Assembly: GCA_003435055.1 (NCBI GenBank)
Contig: QUMM01000053.1
Coordinates: forward strand, 1-10,617
Reading direction: 5' to 3'
Length of the DNA stretch: 10,617 nt
Origin: Lachnospiraceae bacterium OF09-6
GTDB taxonomy: Bacteria > Bacillota > Clostridia > Lachnospirales > Lachnospiraceae
The position numbers and the translations under genes were made by a program. The notes under the pieces were generated by a model. It did no database searches and was not told where the DNA came from. It was given only the letters and a program-made list of their open reading frames with translations. Positions 5,832 to 10,617 of this stretch are shown one piece after another; the first letter of the stretch is position 1; every line of letters starts with the position of its first letter.

Positions 5832-5860
5832 AGTGTTTGTTAATCCTTTGCGGGTTCAAA

Positions 5861-5889
5861 AATATATCTACACATTAATATTAGGACAA
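5861..5889 (-). promoter_or_regulatory. Promoter of the XRE regulator at 5831
   Basis: On the minus strand TTGTCC (5889-5884) and TATATT (5866-5861) are spaced by 17 bases. The start would be near 5855, giving a ~25-base leader. Confidence 0.6.
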
Positions 5890-5900
5890 AATATGCTTAA

Positions 5901-5924
5901 AATGTTTCGCTATAACGAAACATT
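5901..5924. promoter_or_regulatory. Operator-like inverted repeat between divergent genes
   Basis: AATGTTTCG (5901-5909) and CGAAACATT (5916-5924) form a perfect 9-bp inverted repeat with a six-base centre. It overlaps the likely -10/start region for the rightward gene (TTAATA at 5875 and TAAAAT at 5898, 17 apart) and lies just upstream of the XRE promoter, so the XRE protein is the obvious candidate to bind it. Confidence 0.6.
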
Positions 5925-5941
5925 CGGAGAGAAAGGAAGAA

Positions 5942-5977
5942 ATGAAAAAGAAAATTGTATTATTATGCGGAGCTTAA
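5942..5977 (+). CDS. Possible 11-residue leader peptide MKKKIVLLCGA
   Basis: A good ribosome binding site (AAAGGAAG) lies 4-5 bases before ATG 5942. The frame stops at TAA 5975-5977, which overlaps ATG 5977 as TAATG, the pattern of translational coupling. Removing one A from the AAAA at 5951-5954 would instead open a 44-residue frame to TGA 6075, so a one-base error or decay is the alternative. Confidence 0.4.
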   Translation: MKKKIVLLCGA

Positions 5978-6339
5978 TGGTATTGTCACGTTGTGGACAG
6001 ACAATATCGCCAACAAAAAACAGAACAATGGAAGTAATCAGCAGTATCAGAAATGGGATGGATGGACAGCAAAATGAATGTATATCAGTAGTGTTGTATG
6101 ACGATATGGTGAAAAGAGAAGAATGTGCACAGGAGATTGTCAGAAAATATGAGGAAAATGGCTTCAAGCCATACTATTTTGTGAATACAGAAGTGGATAA
6201 ATTAACGGTAACAGTATACAAAACAAAACAAGATAAAGAGGCTTGTAATATATTCATTGAATTTGTGTATTTCCCAATAGGTCACCGAATTATTATGCAG
6301 AACAGACGGAAAAGAAAGAAGATCATTAATCTATGGTAA
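5977..6339 (+). CDS. Unrecognised small protein, probably coupled to a leader ORF
   Basis: The open frame is convincing from about residue 38: CISVVLYDDMVKREECAQEI, then RKYEENGFKPYYFVNTEVDK and LTVTVYKTKQDKEACNIFIE. It looks like a small alpha/beta protein with a helix followed by strands, and a very basic tail (QNRRKRKKI). The start at 5977 is chosen because GGAG (5969-5972) lies 4 bases upstream and the codon overlaps the leader stop; 6058 is an alternative giving 93 residues. No family is recognised. It lies downstream of the operator-like repeat at 5901-5924 and divergent from an XRE regulator, so it may be the target gene of that regulator. Length with the preferred start is 120 residues. 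Confidence 0.5.
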   Translation: MVLSRCGQTISPTKNRTMEVISSIRNGMDGQQNECISVVLYDDMVKREECAQEIVRKYEENGFKPYYFVNTEVDKLTVTVYKTKQDKEACNIFIEFVYFPIGHRIIMQNRRKRKKIINLW

Positions 6340-6529
6340 AAGATAAAGCAAGGTGTATATTATGAAATTTGCATAAAAAAGCAAGTTCTGATTGTAGTAA
6401 TATGTCGAATATTGTATGATAAAAATGATGAAACAGAACTCTTATTTGTTACCAGAAAAAAGGAAGCGGGAAAGGGGGAAGGAGTTATACAGCTTTTTTT
6501 CAGGTAACAGGGAAAGGAAAACAAATTGA

Positions 6530-6871
6530 ATGAATACACCGGATAAGGAGGTGCTGGTTGTTTCAGATGAAGATGAGCAGGAATATCTGACAGATGAAAT
6601 TGTGTTACATAATGAGAGAATTGAGCAGATTTTGCAGTGGCATGATAGCTGTAAGACAAAAGTGGATGAATACCTGGCGAGACTTACCAATCCAGAAGAT
6701 GCGGAATGCGTAAAGGCTTTTTATACGGATACGGATGAGATTCTGGAAACCATGTTGCTTCTGGTATGTGAGTTGTTTTCCGGTAAGAAAATTCCGGTAA
6801 AGAACGGCGGTAATGAACTGGATAGAGAAGTTGAGTTACAGTTAGTAATTTGTAAAAAGAAAGCAATATAA
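6530..6871 (+). CDS. Unrecognised acidic small protein
   Basis: The 113 residues start at ATG 6530, with AAAGGA about 12 bases upstream. The N-terminus is acidic (VLVVSDEDEQEYLTDEI), and the centre is predicted to be helical (HNERIEQILQWHDSCKTKVD, then ECVKAFYTDTDEILETMLLL). A KIPVKNGGNELD linker and a basic KKKAI end follow. There is no signal peptide and no known motif. It follows the previous gene by 190 bases in the same direction and may share its transcript. A perfect 11-bp hairpin lies 27 bases after the stop. The reading frame is supported by codon pattern and length only; the antisense frames look like shadows. Confidence 0.6.
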   Translation: MNTPDKEVLVVSDEDEQEYLTDEIVLHNERIEQILQWHDSCKTKVDEYLARLTNPEDAECVKAFYTDTDEILETMLLLVCELFSGKKIPVKNGGNELDREVELQLVICKKKAI

Positions 6872-6898
6872 GGTAAAAGTCATCATCTGAAAAACAAG

Positions 6899-6933
6899 TG
6901 TAGTGTTATTCTGCTATCGAGGATAACACTACA
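6899..6933. repeat. Perfect 11-bp hairpin without T-run
   Basis: TGTAGTGTTAT (6899-6909) pairs perfectly with ATAACACTACA (6923-6933) around a 13-base loop. No T-run follows on the plus strand, and only a weak one on the minus strand, so it is not a standard terminator. It may be an RNA-end stabiliser for the gene ending at 6871 or a protein site. Confidence 0.55.
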
Positions 6934-7000
6934 GAACCTTTGAATAAGGGAATTCATAAAATAAACGTCTAAAGATCCGCAATCTGAAAGCGGATAATCT

Positions 7001-7048
7001 AAAAAACCGGGACATTTCACAACGTTATTTGTTGAGTTAAGTCCCGGT
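7001..7048 (-). terminator. Terminator of the XRE gene at 7053-7508
   Basis: ACCGGGAC (7006-7013) pairs perfectly with GTCCCGGT (7041-7048). On the minus strand the hairpin is followed by a run of six T (7006-7001). It starts 4 bases after the gene's stop codon. A second small stem, ATCCGC/GCGGAT, lies at 6976-6996. Confidence 0.75.
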
Positions 7049-7052
7049 GTTT

Positions 7053-7508
7053 CTATTTATGTTGATTACATTTCTGGCAGTATTCCTTGAACGCAGTGGC
7101 ATTGAATATCAATTGATCCATCTGTTCTTCAGAGAGGGCACCAGATGTGATAAGACTGGCAAATTTGGTGATAACGGTTTCCTGATGACTGGTCTGGATA
7201 CTTGGAAATGCAGTCCGAATCGGAGAAAGCATTTCAGCATCAGAAAGACTGGTGAGTTGTAACAGTTCACTGACCGGAAAATCCAGTATAGATGCCAATA
7301 ATATGATATTCGCCATGGAATCCAGTCGTCTTTGACCATGTTCAATCCGGTTAAGATAGGATGCACTACAGTTTGCTTCTTCTGCCAATTTGCGGATACT
7401 ATATCCCCGTTGCAGTCTTTTTTCCCTTAAATACTGACCAGGGGTCAGATCAGTGGTAGAAGGAACAGTATCTTTATGATTATTAAAAGGAATGGAATGA
7501 TCACTCAT
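7053..7508 (-). CDS. XRE-family transcriptional regulator
   Basis: This is a 151-residue protein. After a loose N-terminus, residues ~24-82 form an HTH_3 domain: GQYLREKRLQRGYSIRKLAE, then ANCSASYLNRIEHGQRRLDS with the recognition helix SASYLNRIE, and LLASILDFPVSELL. The C-terminal ~65 residues are helical and may serve dimerisation. GAGG lies ~9 bases before ATG 7508. The promoter (TTGCCA-17-TATAGT on the minus strand) has its -35 inside a 26-bp palindrome, so the protein most likely represses itself. It is divergent from the HTH/sigma-like/sortase operon at 7779 and is the natural candidate to control it. Confidence 0.88.
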   Translation of the reverse strand: MSDHSIPFNNHKDTVPSTTDLTPGQYLREKRLQRGYSIRKLAEEANCSASYLNRIEHGQRRLDSMANIILLASILDFPVSELLQLTSLSDAEMLSPIRTAFPSIQTSHQETVITKFASLITSGALSEEQMDQLIFNATAFKEYCQKCNQHK

Positions 7509-7570
7509 AATGAAAACCTCTATGATTGTATATGATATTTTGGTAAATATAAGTTCTTCTTGTGAACTTT

Positions 7571-7599
7571 ACTATAACATATTTGTTGCCAAATGGCAA
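7571..7599 (-). promoter_or_regulatory. Promoter of the XRE regulator at 7508
   Basis: On the minus strand TTGCCA (7599-7594) and TATAGT (7576-7571) are separated by 17 bases. Downstream of the start, AAGTTC/GAACTT (7551-7556 with 7564-7569) forms a small stem. Confidence 0.65.
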
Positions 7600-7605
7600 C
7601 AAATA
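7580..7605. promoter_or_regulatory. 26-bp operator palindrome
   Basis: TATTTGTTGCCA (7580-7591) and TGGCAACAAATA (7594-7605) are perfect 12-base arms around AA. It covers the -35 box and spacer of the XRE promoter. A half-site-like copy, AAATGGAAACAAAAATA (7723-7739 region), recurs in front of the divergent operon. Confidence 0.8.
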
Positions 7606-7638
7606 CAAAGAAAAAATAACCAATTTGAAACGAATGGG

Positions 7639-7667
7639 TTGACGGAAAGGATGTCTACAGATATACT
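7639..7667 (+). promoter_or_regulatory. Promoter facing the HTH-sortase operon
   Basis: TTGACG (7639-7644) and TATACT (7662-7667) are separated by 17 bases. A small stem TGCTG/CAGCA (7683-7687 with 7694-7698) with a T-rich tail follows ~15 bases after the likely start, so the transcript may be attenuated. Confidence 0.55.
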
Positions 7668-7716
7668 CATAGTTAGAAAGTCTGCTGTAATAGCAGCATT
7701 TATTTTTATCTAAGCG

Positions 7717-7742
7717 TTGACAAATGGAAACAAAAATATAAA
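7717..7742 (+). promoter_or_regulatory. Possible second promoter with operator half-site
   Basis: A perfect TTGACA (7717-7722) lies 14 bases before TATAAA (7737-7742), a spacing shorter than normal. The spacer carries ATGGAAACAAA, close to the arm of the palindrome at 7594-7605, so regulator binding here would fit. Confidence 0.4.
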
Positions 7743-7778
7743 AAAACAAATCATAATGAAACAAAAGAGGAAGACAGG

Positions 7779-7991
7779 ATGAAAATGAATGTAGAAAAAA
7801 TCGTGGAATTAATGCAGAAAAGAGGATGGACACAGATCGAGCTGGCTGAGAGGGCGCAGATATCCCGCTCCTATTTGAGCAGGGTTCTTTCAGGCGAAAG
7901 AGATGGTGGAAGCACTTTTTTAATTGGGATGTCTAGGGCGTTTCCTCAAAATGATATTCGAGATTTTATCATTTTGGATCATAAAAAATAG
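7779..7991 (+). CDS. Short XRE-type HTH protein
   Basis: The 70 residues are little more than one helix-turn-helix: VEKIVELMQKRGWTQIELAE, then RAQISRSYLSRVLSGERDGG, with the recognition helix at ~residues 28-38. Instead of the usual fifth helix the tail reads GMSRAFPQNDIRDFIILDH. A GAGGAAG site lies 7 bases before the ATG. The stop TAG at 7989-7991 is followed directly by GTGGAGG, the ribosome binding site of the next gene, so it is the first gene of a tight operon. It may be a regulator of the operon, or it may compete with the divergent XRE protein for sites; the latter is inference. Confidence 0.8.
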   Translation: MKMNVEKIVELMQKRGWTQIELAERAQISRSYLSRVLSGERDGGSTFLIGMSRAFPQNDIRDFIILDHKK

Positions 7992-8008
7992 TGGAGGATA
8001 CCAGTGCC

Positions 8009-8602
8009 ATGAAAGAACAGGATGGGAAGCACAGACAGAGAGCAGAATATTATTCGGAGCTTGCAGCTATGGATGTACAGGAGCTGGCTGAGTATCTGGC
8101 GCATCTGGCGGACATGGAAAAAATGCTCCATAATCGGGAAAATGATGTGATGCATGAGGTAGAATCTTTGGACAGTGCCATGGAACGTAACAGCAGAACA
8201 CGTATTGTTGCCGGAAAAGTCATTGATGAGATGGAATCGACCTCACAGAAAGACAGACTGTATTATGCGTTGATGCGGTCAAGGCAGGATGTGGAAGAGC
8301 AGATCGAAGAAGTCATTGAGGAACTGGTGACAATATCACGGGAAAAATGCAAGATCACATTGCTGAAGAAATGTATTGCAAAGCTGCCAAAGAAAGAACA
8401 GGAAATAGTGAATCATATCTGTATACAGGGAGAAAAGTGGCAGGTATATGGAAAAATGGCCGGGCTTAGTGTGTCAACGATCAGCAGAATCCGGGGACGT
8501 GCATTGGAGCAGCTGGGAGAGATTTTCAGCGAGCAGTTACAGGAAGCCAGACGGAGTATGATGCTGAAGCTGATGGATGGGTATAGTACATATGAAGAAT
8601 AA
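8009..8602 (+). CDS. Sigma-region-4-like HTH protein
   Basis: The start at 8009 is preferred because GGAGG (7993-7997) lies 11 bases upstream; a GTG at 7991 overlaps that site. The 197 residues are mostly charged helix (~10-115, probably coiled coil), followed by a helix-turn-helix of the sigma-70 region 4 / LuxR-like type at ~118-172: LLKKCIAKLPKKEQEIVNHI, then KMAGLSVSTISRIRGRALEQ. Conserved sigma regions 2 and 3 are absent, so it is not a full sigma factor. It resembles phage- and conjugative-element-type positive regulators such as the ArpU group in architecture, though the long N-terminal helix is distinctive. Its last 11 bases overlap the sortase start, so the two are translationally linked. 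Confidence 0.72.
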   Translation: MKEQDGKHRQRAEYYSELAAMDVQELAEYLAHLADMEKMLHNRENDVMHEVESLDSAMERNSRTRIVAGKVIDEMESTSQKDRLYYALMRSRQDVEEQIEEVIEELVTISREKCKITLLKKCIAKLPKKEQEIVNHICIQGEKWQVYGKMAGLSVSTISRIRGRALEQLGEIFSEQLQEARRSMMLKLMDGYSTYEE

Positions 8603-9371
8603 AAAGATAAGCAGGATTGCAGCAGCGGTTTGTCCTGGTATAGTCGGTGTGGGTTTAATTGTTTGCGGCGTGTATCAAGGCATAAGTGTACATGAGGAAT
8701 ACAAAAAAGGCAGGGATGAGTACATATATGCGCAGGTACATTTTATAGAATCCGATACAGAAGAAACGGAAACTGCAGAAGTAATAGAAGAAAAGAAAGC
8801 ACTGCCGGTGGGAGTACCGGAGCCTCCGGAGGTTAAGTGGACAGAGGTGAAAGCAGTCAACCAGGATATCATTGCATGGCTGCAGATCCCGGCACTGGAT
8901 CTTTCTTATCCGGTGCTTCAGGGAGGGGATAATCAATTTTACCTGCATCATGATATGTACAGGCAGGAACTGTTTGCAGGAAGTATCTTTCTGGATGCAG
9001 CGAATGATCCGGACTTCCAGAATTATAACAGTATCATCTACGGGCATAATATGAGAGATGGAAGTATGTTTGCTAAGTTGAAAGATCTGCAAAATGAACA
9101 GATACTGCAGAAATGCCCGTACTTCTGGCTCATCACACCAGAAGAAAATTTGCTGTACCAGATATGTGCCGTGTACAGCACCCAAACGGGGAGTGAGACC
9201 TATACGATTCAGTTTGGTGATGCGGAGAAATACAAAGCATGGATGAGGAAAATGCAGGGACAGTCTACACTAGATGACTGGGACGGGCAGACAGGAAAGA
9301 TTGTTACACTGTCTACCTGTACAGGAGATAAGTCAACAAGACAGGTGGTGCAGGGCATTCAGATAGAATAA
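8592..9371 (+). CDS. srtB: Class B sortase
   Basis: Sortases are membrane-bound cysteine transpeptidases that cut a sorting motif and attach surface proteins to cell wall or to each other. This 259-residue protein has an N-terminal membrane anchor (~9-30), an acidic linker rich in Glu (54-70) and Pro (72-79), then the catalytic domain starting at NQDIIAWLQIPALDLSYPVL, the usual class B opening. The catalytic His152 is in YGHNMRDGSMF, Cys243 in TLSTCTG, and Arg250 in STRQVVQG; all three are present. ATG 8592 is chosen because it begins just before the membrane segment; an in-frame ATG at 8577 is possible. No LPXTG- or NPQTN-type substrate gene is in the window, so the substrate is unknown. It is third in an operon with two HTH proteins. 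Confidence 0.93.
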   Translation: MKNKKISRIAAAVCPGIVGVGLIVCGVYQGISVHEEYKKGRDEYIYAQVHFIESDTEETETAEVIEEKKALPVGVPEPPEVKWTEVKAVNQDIIAWLQIPALDLSYPVLQGGDNQFYLHHDMYRQELFAGSIFLDAANDPDFQNYNSIIYGHNMRDGSMFAKLKDLQNEQILQKCPYFWLITPEENLLYQICAVYSTQTGSETYTIQFGDAEKYKAWMRKMQGQSTLDDWDGQTGKIVTLSTCTGDKSTRQVVQGIQIE

Positions 9372-9424
9372 ATGTATTTCTGACGGGTTCATAGAGGAAA
9401 ATTGAAAATTTATAAATTGTTCAG

Positions 9425-9453
9425 TTGTTATTTGGCTGAAAGAAAATTATAAT
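9425..9453 (+). promoter_or_regulatory. Promoter of the JAMM-protein gene
   Basis: TTGTTA (9425-9430) and a perfect TATAAT (9448-9453) are separated by 17 bases. The start would be near 9460, and GAAAGGATA precedes ATG 9480. So this pair is transcribed separately from the sortase operon. Confidence 0.72.
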
Positions 9454-9479
9454 AAAGATAGAAATGAAAGGATACGGGG

Positions 9480-10100
9480 ATGGATCAGAATAGACTAGAC
9501 AGCCTTGAAATGGCTAAAAAACGAAACAAAAAAGTAGAAATTACGGAGGAAGCAATTCAAAAAGTACCTTATATCCGTTACAGAAACGTGCCAGAACAGG
9601 AATATGATATCATTCAAAGTCTGGCAAAACGGGTATTGGAACTTTCCAGAGAAAGAAATGATTCCAACGAAGTAGCAATTACCTACAGCTATGACCCGGA
9701 TATGATTCTTGCAGGTGAGGAGTTAGTAGGCGTTCATTTTGGCAATGAGCATTCCGTAGATCCACTGGCAGACCCACAGACCTTTCATTTAATCATGAAA
9801 TCACAGGAATGTGCAGTAGTATCGTTACACAATCATCCATCGTTATCACTTGTATCATTGATGGATATCCGTTTTTTCCTAAGATATCATAGCATCAAAC
9901 TTTTGGTTATCGTGACAAATCTTGGGAATGTTTCGTATCTTGTCAAGAGCAGAAAGTACGATTATGCATCGGCTATTGATTTTGTGAATGAGGTGATTGC
10001 CATGCATAATGAAGCAGATAATATCAGAGGATATCAGAAGGCCGTACAGTATTTTCTCAGTAACTGTCATAAAGTAGGTATCATATATGATAATCGGTAG
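9480..10100 (+). CDS. JAMM/JAB-motif protein (RadC-like fold)
   Basis: This is a 206-residue protein with a JAB1/MPN-type metal site: HNHPSLSLVSLMD at residues 117-129. His117 and His119 act as ligands, and Ser126 and Asp129 complete the signature. The spacing is one residue shorter than in RadC (HxHPx6SxxD there), matching the variant I recall from phage MuF-like and polymorphic-toxin-associated JAB proteins. An upstream Glu (Glu64 or Glu80-81) could be the general acid/base. The preceding NEVAITYSYDPDMILAGEEL and following LLVIVTNLGNVSYLV fit the beta strands of the fold. A helical N-terminus (1-60) and a tail (165-206) flank it. JAMM enzymes cleave isopeptide or peptide bonds; the substrate is unknown. 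It ends in TAG inside the ribosome binding site of the next gene. Confidence 0.72.
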   Translation: MDQNRLDSLEMAKKRNKKVEITEEAIQKVPYIRYRNVPEQEYDIIQSLAKRVLELSRERNDSNEVAITYSYDPDMILAGEELVGVHFGNEHSVDPLADPQTFHLIMKSQECAVVSLHNHPSLSLVSLMDIRFFLRYHSIKLLVIVTNLGNVSYLVKSRKYDYASAIDFVNEVIAMHNEADNIRGYQKAVQYFLSNCHKVGIIYDNR

Positions 10101-10112
10101 GAGGTGTTGATT

Positions 10113-10301
10113 ATGACATATAACCATGCAGTGCTTGGTGAATCCTTGGAACTGAATAAAGAGGCCGCAAATTGGTTCGTGGAAGAAAAGAAGCGTATTG
10201 AAAAGAGTAAAAAAGCCAGTAAAGAAGTGATGGACAGCATCCGTCCGATGGTAGAAAGAAATCGACAAATACTTCTGAAAGAGAAAAATCAGGGTAAATG
10301 A
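10113..10301 (+). CDS. Small helical partner of the JAMM protein
   Basis: AGGAGG (10099-10104) overlaps the stop of the preceding gene and lies 8 bases before ATG 10113, so this start is preferred to the GTG at 10104. The 62 residues are charged and probably all helical: NHAVLGESLELNKEAANWFV, then KRIEKSKKASKEVMDSIRPM and a basic end. It lacks a signal peptide and any known motif. Tight coupling to the JAMM gene suggests they work together, with this as an inhibitor, adaptor or substrate; that is inference. A hairpin and a strong terminator follow. Confidence 0.7.
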   Translation: MTYNHAVLGESLELNKEAANWFVEEKKRIEKSKKASKEVMDSIRPMVERNRQILLKEKNQGK

Positions 10302-10361
10302 GCCTATGAATTGTGAGTCACCATGGATAGCATATGATGAACGTGTATGTTTGACTTCCGC

Positions 10362-10377
10362 AAGCAACGGGTTGCTT
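10362..10377 (+). repeat. Short hairpin AAGCAACGGGTTGCTT
   Basis: Perfect 7-base arms surround GG, followed by TATT. It may be a weak first terminator for the JAMM pair; the stronger one lies downstream. Confidence 0.4.
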
Positions 10378-10411
10378 TATTATAAAGAGTAGAATATTGC
10401 TTACATGTAGA

Positions 10412-10442
10412 AAGTGCTTGCCGTAAGGCAGGCACTTTTTTG
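10412..10442 (+). terminator. Strong terminator of the JAMM-partner operon
   Basis: AAGTGCTTGCC (10412-10422) pairs with GGCAGGCACTT (10427-10437) with one G-U around a GTAA loop, followed by a T-run to ~10441. Confidence 0.88.
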
Positions 10443-10506
10443 TATGGCAGAAAAATAAACCACCTGCTCGGCAGGTGGAGGGAGTAGCTTTAGCTTCAAG
10501 TAAAAA

Positions 10507-10565
10507 ACCTCCTGTGATAATATAAAAGTGGGTCCGCAAAACTCACAAAATATAATCAAGGAGGT
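10507..10565 (+). promoter_or_regulatory. Leader structure hiding the tnpA ribosome binding site
   Basis: ACCTCCT plus TGAT (10507-10518, one bulged G) can pair with ATCA plus AGGAGGT (10555-10565), which contains the ribosome binding site. An inner stem GTGGG/CTCAC strengthens it. IS200 transposase is known to be kept low by this kind of leader stem. Confidence 0.65.
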
Positions 10566-10572
10566 ATCCAAA

Positions 10573-10617
10573 ATGGATAAGAACAGTTTAAGTCATACAA
10601 CATGGGAATGCAAGTAT
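10573..10617 (+). CDS. tnpA: IS200-type transposase TnpA, first 15 codons
   Basis: The frame MDKNSLSHTTWECKY runs to the window edge and matches the characteristic start of IS200 Y1 transposases, which continue HIVFAPKYRR. AAGGAGGT precedes the ATG by 7 bases. These enzymes mobilise single-stranded DNA using a catalytic tyrosine and HUH motif, which lie outside the window, so activity cannot be judged. Confidence 0.85.
   Translation, partial: MDKNSLSHTTWECKY

Larger units (their letters stand above)
10443..10617 (+). mobile_element. IS200-type element, left end
   Basis: CCACCTGC (10460-10467) and GCAGGTGG (10471-10478) form a perfect subterminal hairpin, as IS200/IS605 elements use for single-strand end recognition. 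An IS200-type transposase starts at 10573. The outer boundary is not certain and the rest of the element is outside the window. Confidence 0.72.

Noticed and set aside
7510..7713. 67-codon plus-strand frame starting next to the XRE gene
   Set aside because: It runs through the XRE promoter, the 26-bp palindrome and a second promoter, so it is regulatory DNA rather than coding.
8655..9185. 176-codon minus-strand open frame
   Set aside because: It is fully antisense to the sortase, whose catalytic residues are on the plus strand.
9879..10367. 162-codon minus-strand open frame
   Set aside because: It is antisense to the JAMM gene, its partner and the terminator region, with no start signal and no motif.
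1..10617. CRISPR array or tandem repeats
   Set aside because: No regularly spaced direct repeats were seen by eye. The repeated structures are single inverted repeats, terminators or operators.

Overview
The window looks like an accessory stretch of a low-GC Gram-positive chromosome or integrated element, most likely a Clostridia/Lachnospiraceae gut bacterium. The reasons are an AT-rich base composition, AGGAGG-type ribosome binding sites, TTGACA/TATAAT-type promoters, and the mix of small XRE regulators, a class B sortase, an IscB-type element and an IS200 transposase. No species marker is present, so the placement is inference.

Left end (1-2200): the 3' end of a cyclic-di-GMP phosphodiesterase-type HD-GYP gene is followed by a graveyard of broken pieces. 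These are a 3'-truncated IS3-family orfA with its terminal hairpin, an internal fragment of a RhuM/ORF6N-type protein, a minus-strand tRNA-Gln(UUG) 11 nt upstream of a truncated small gene, and a further minus-strand gene with an in-frame stop and its own terminator.

Middle (2200-4750): an apparently intact exported DUF4198 protein has a near-consensus promoter and a perfect 16-bp palindrome, suggesting a regulated metal-related surface protein. Next comes a decayed IscB element on the minus strand: the ORF has a shortened N-terminus, a frameshift and no HNH or later RuvC parts, but its upstream structured RNA region (omegaRNA/HEARO type) appears to be retained. It abuts the C-terminal remnant of an IS1380-type transposase, whose far end interrupts the tail of an XRE regulator gene.

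Right half (5200-10310): small accessory genes. They are a stand-alone HNH nuclease convergent with an XRE regulator, divergent XRE/unknown genes around a 24-bp operator-like inverted repeat, two unrecognised small proteins, and a second XRE regulator whose own promoter -35 lies inside a 26-bp palindrome. Divergent from it is a three-gene operon: a short HTH protein, a sigma-region-4-like protein and a class B sortase. A separately promoted pair follows, a JAMM/JAB-motif protein with a 62-residue partner, closed by strong terminator structure.

Right edge (about 10443-10617): the left end and first 15 codons of an IS200-type TnpA, with a leader structure able to hide its ribosome binding site.

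The parts most worth a second look are the iscB relic with retained RNA region, the tRNA-ORF arrangement, the operator-controlled XRE/sortase locus and the JAMM-partner pair. Everything here is read by eye; no homology search or RNA folding was run.
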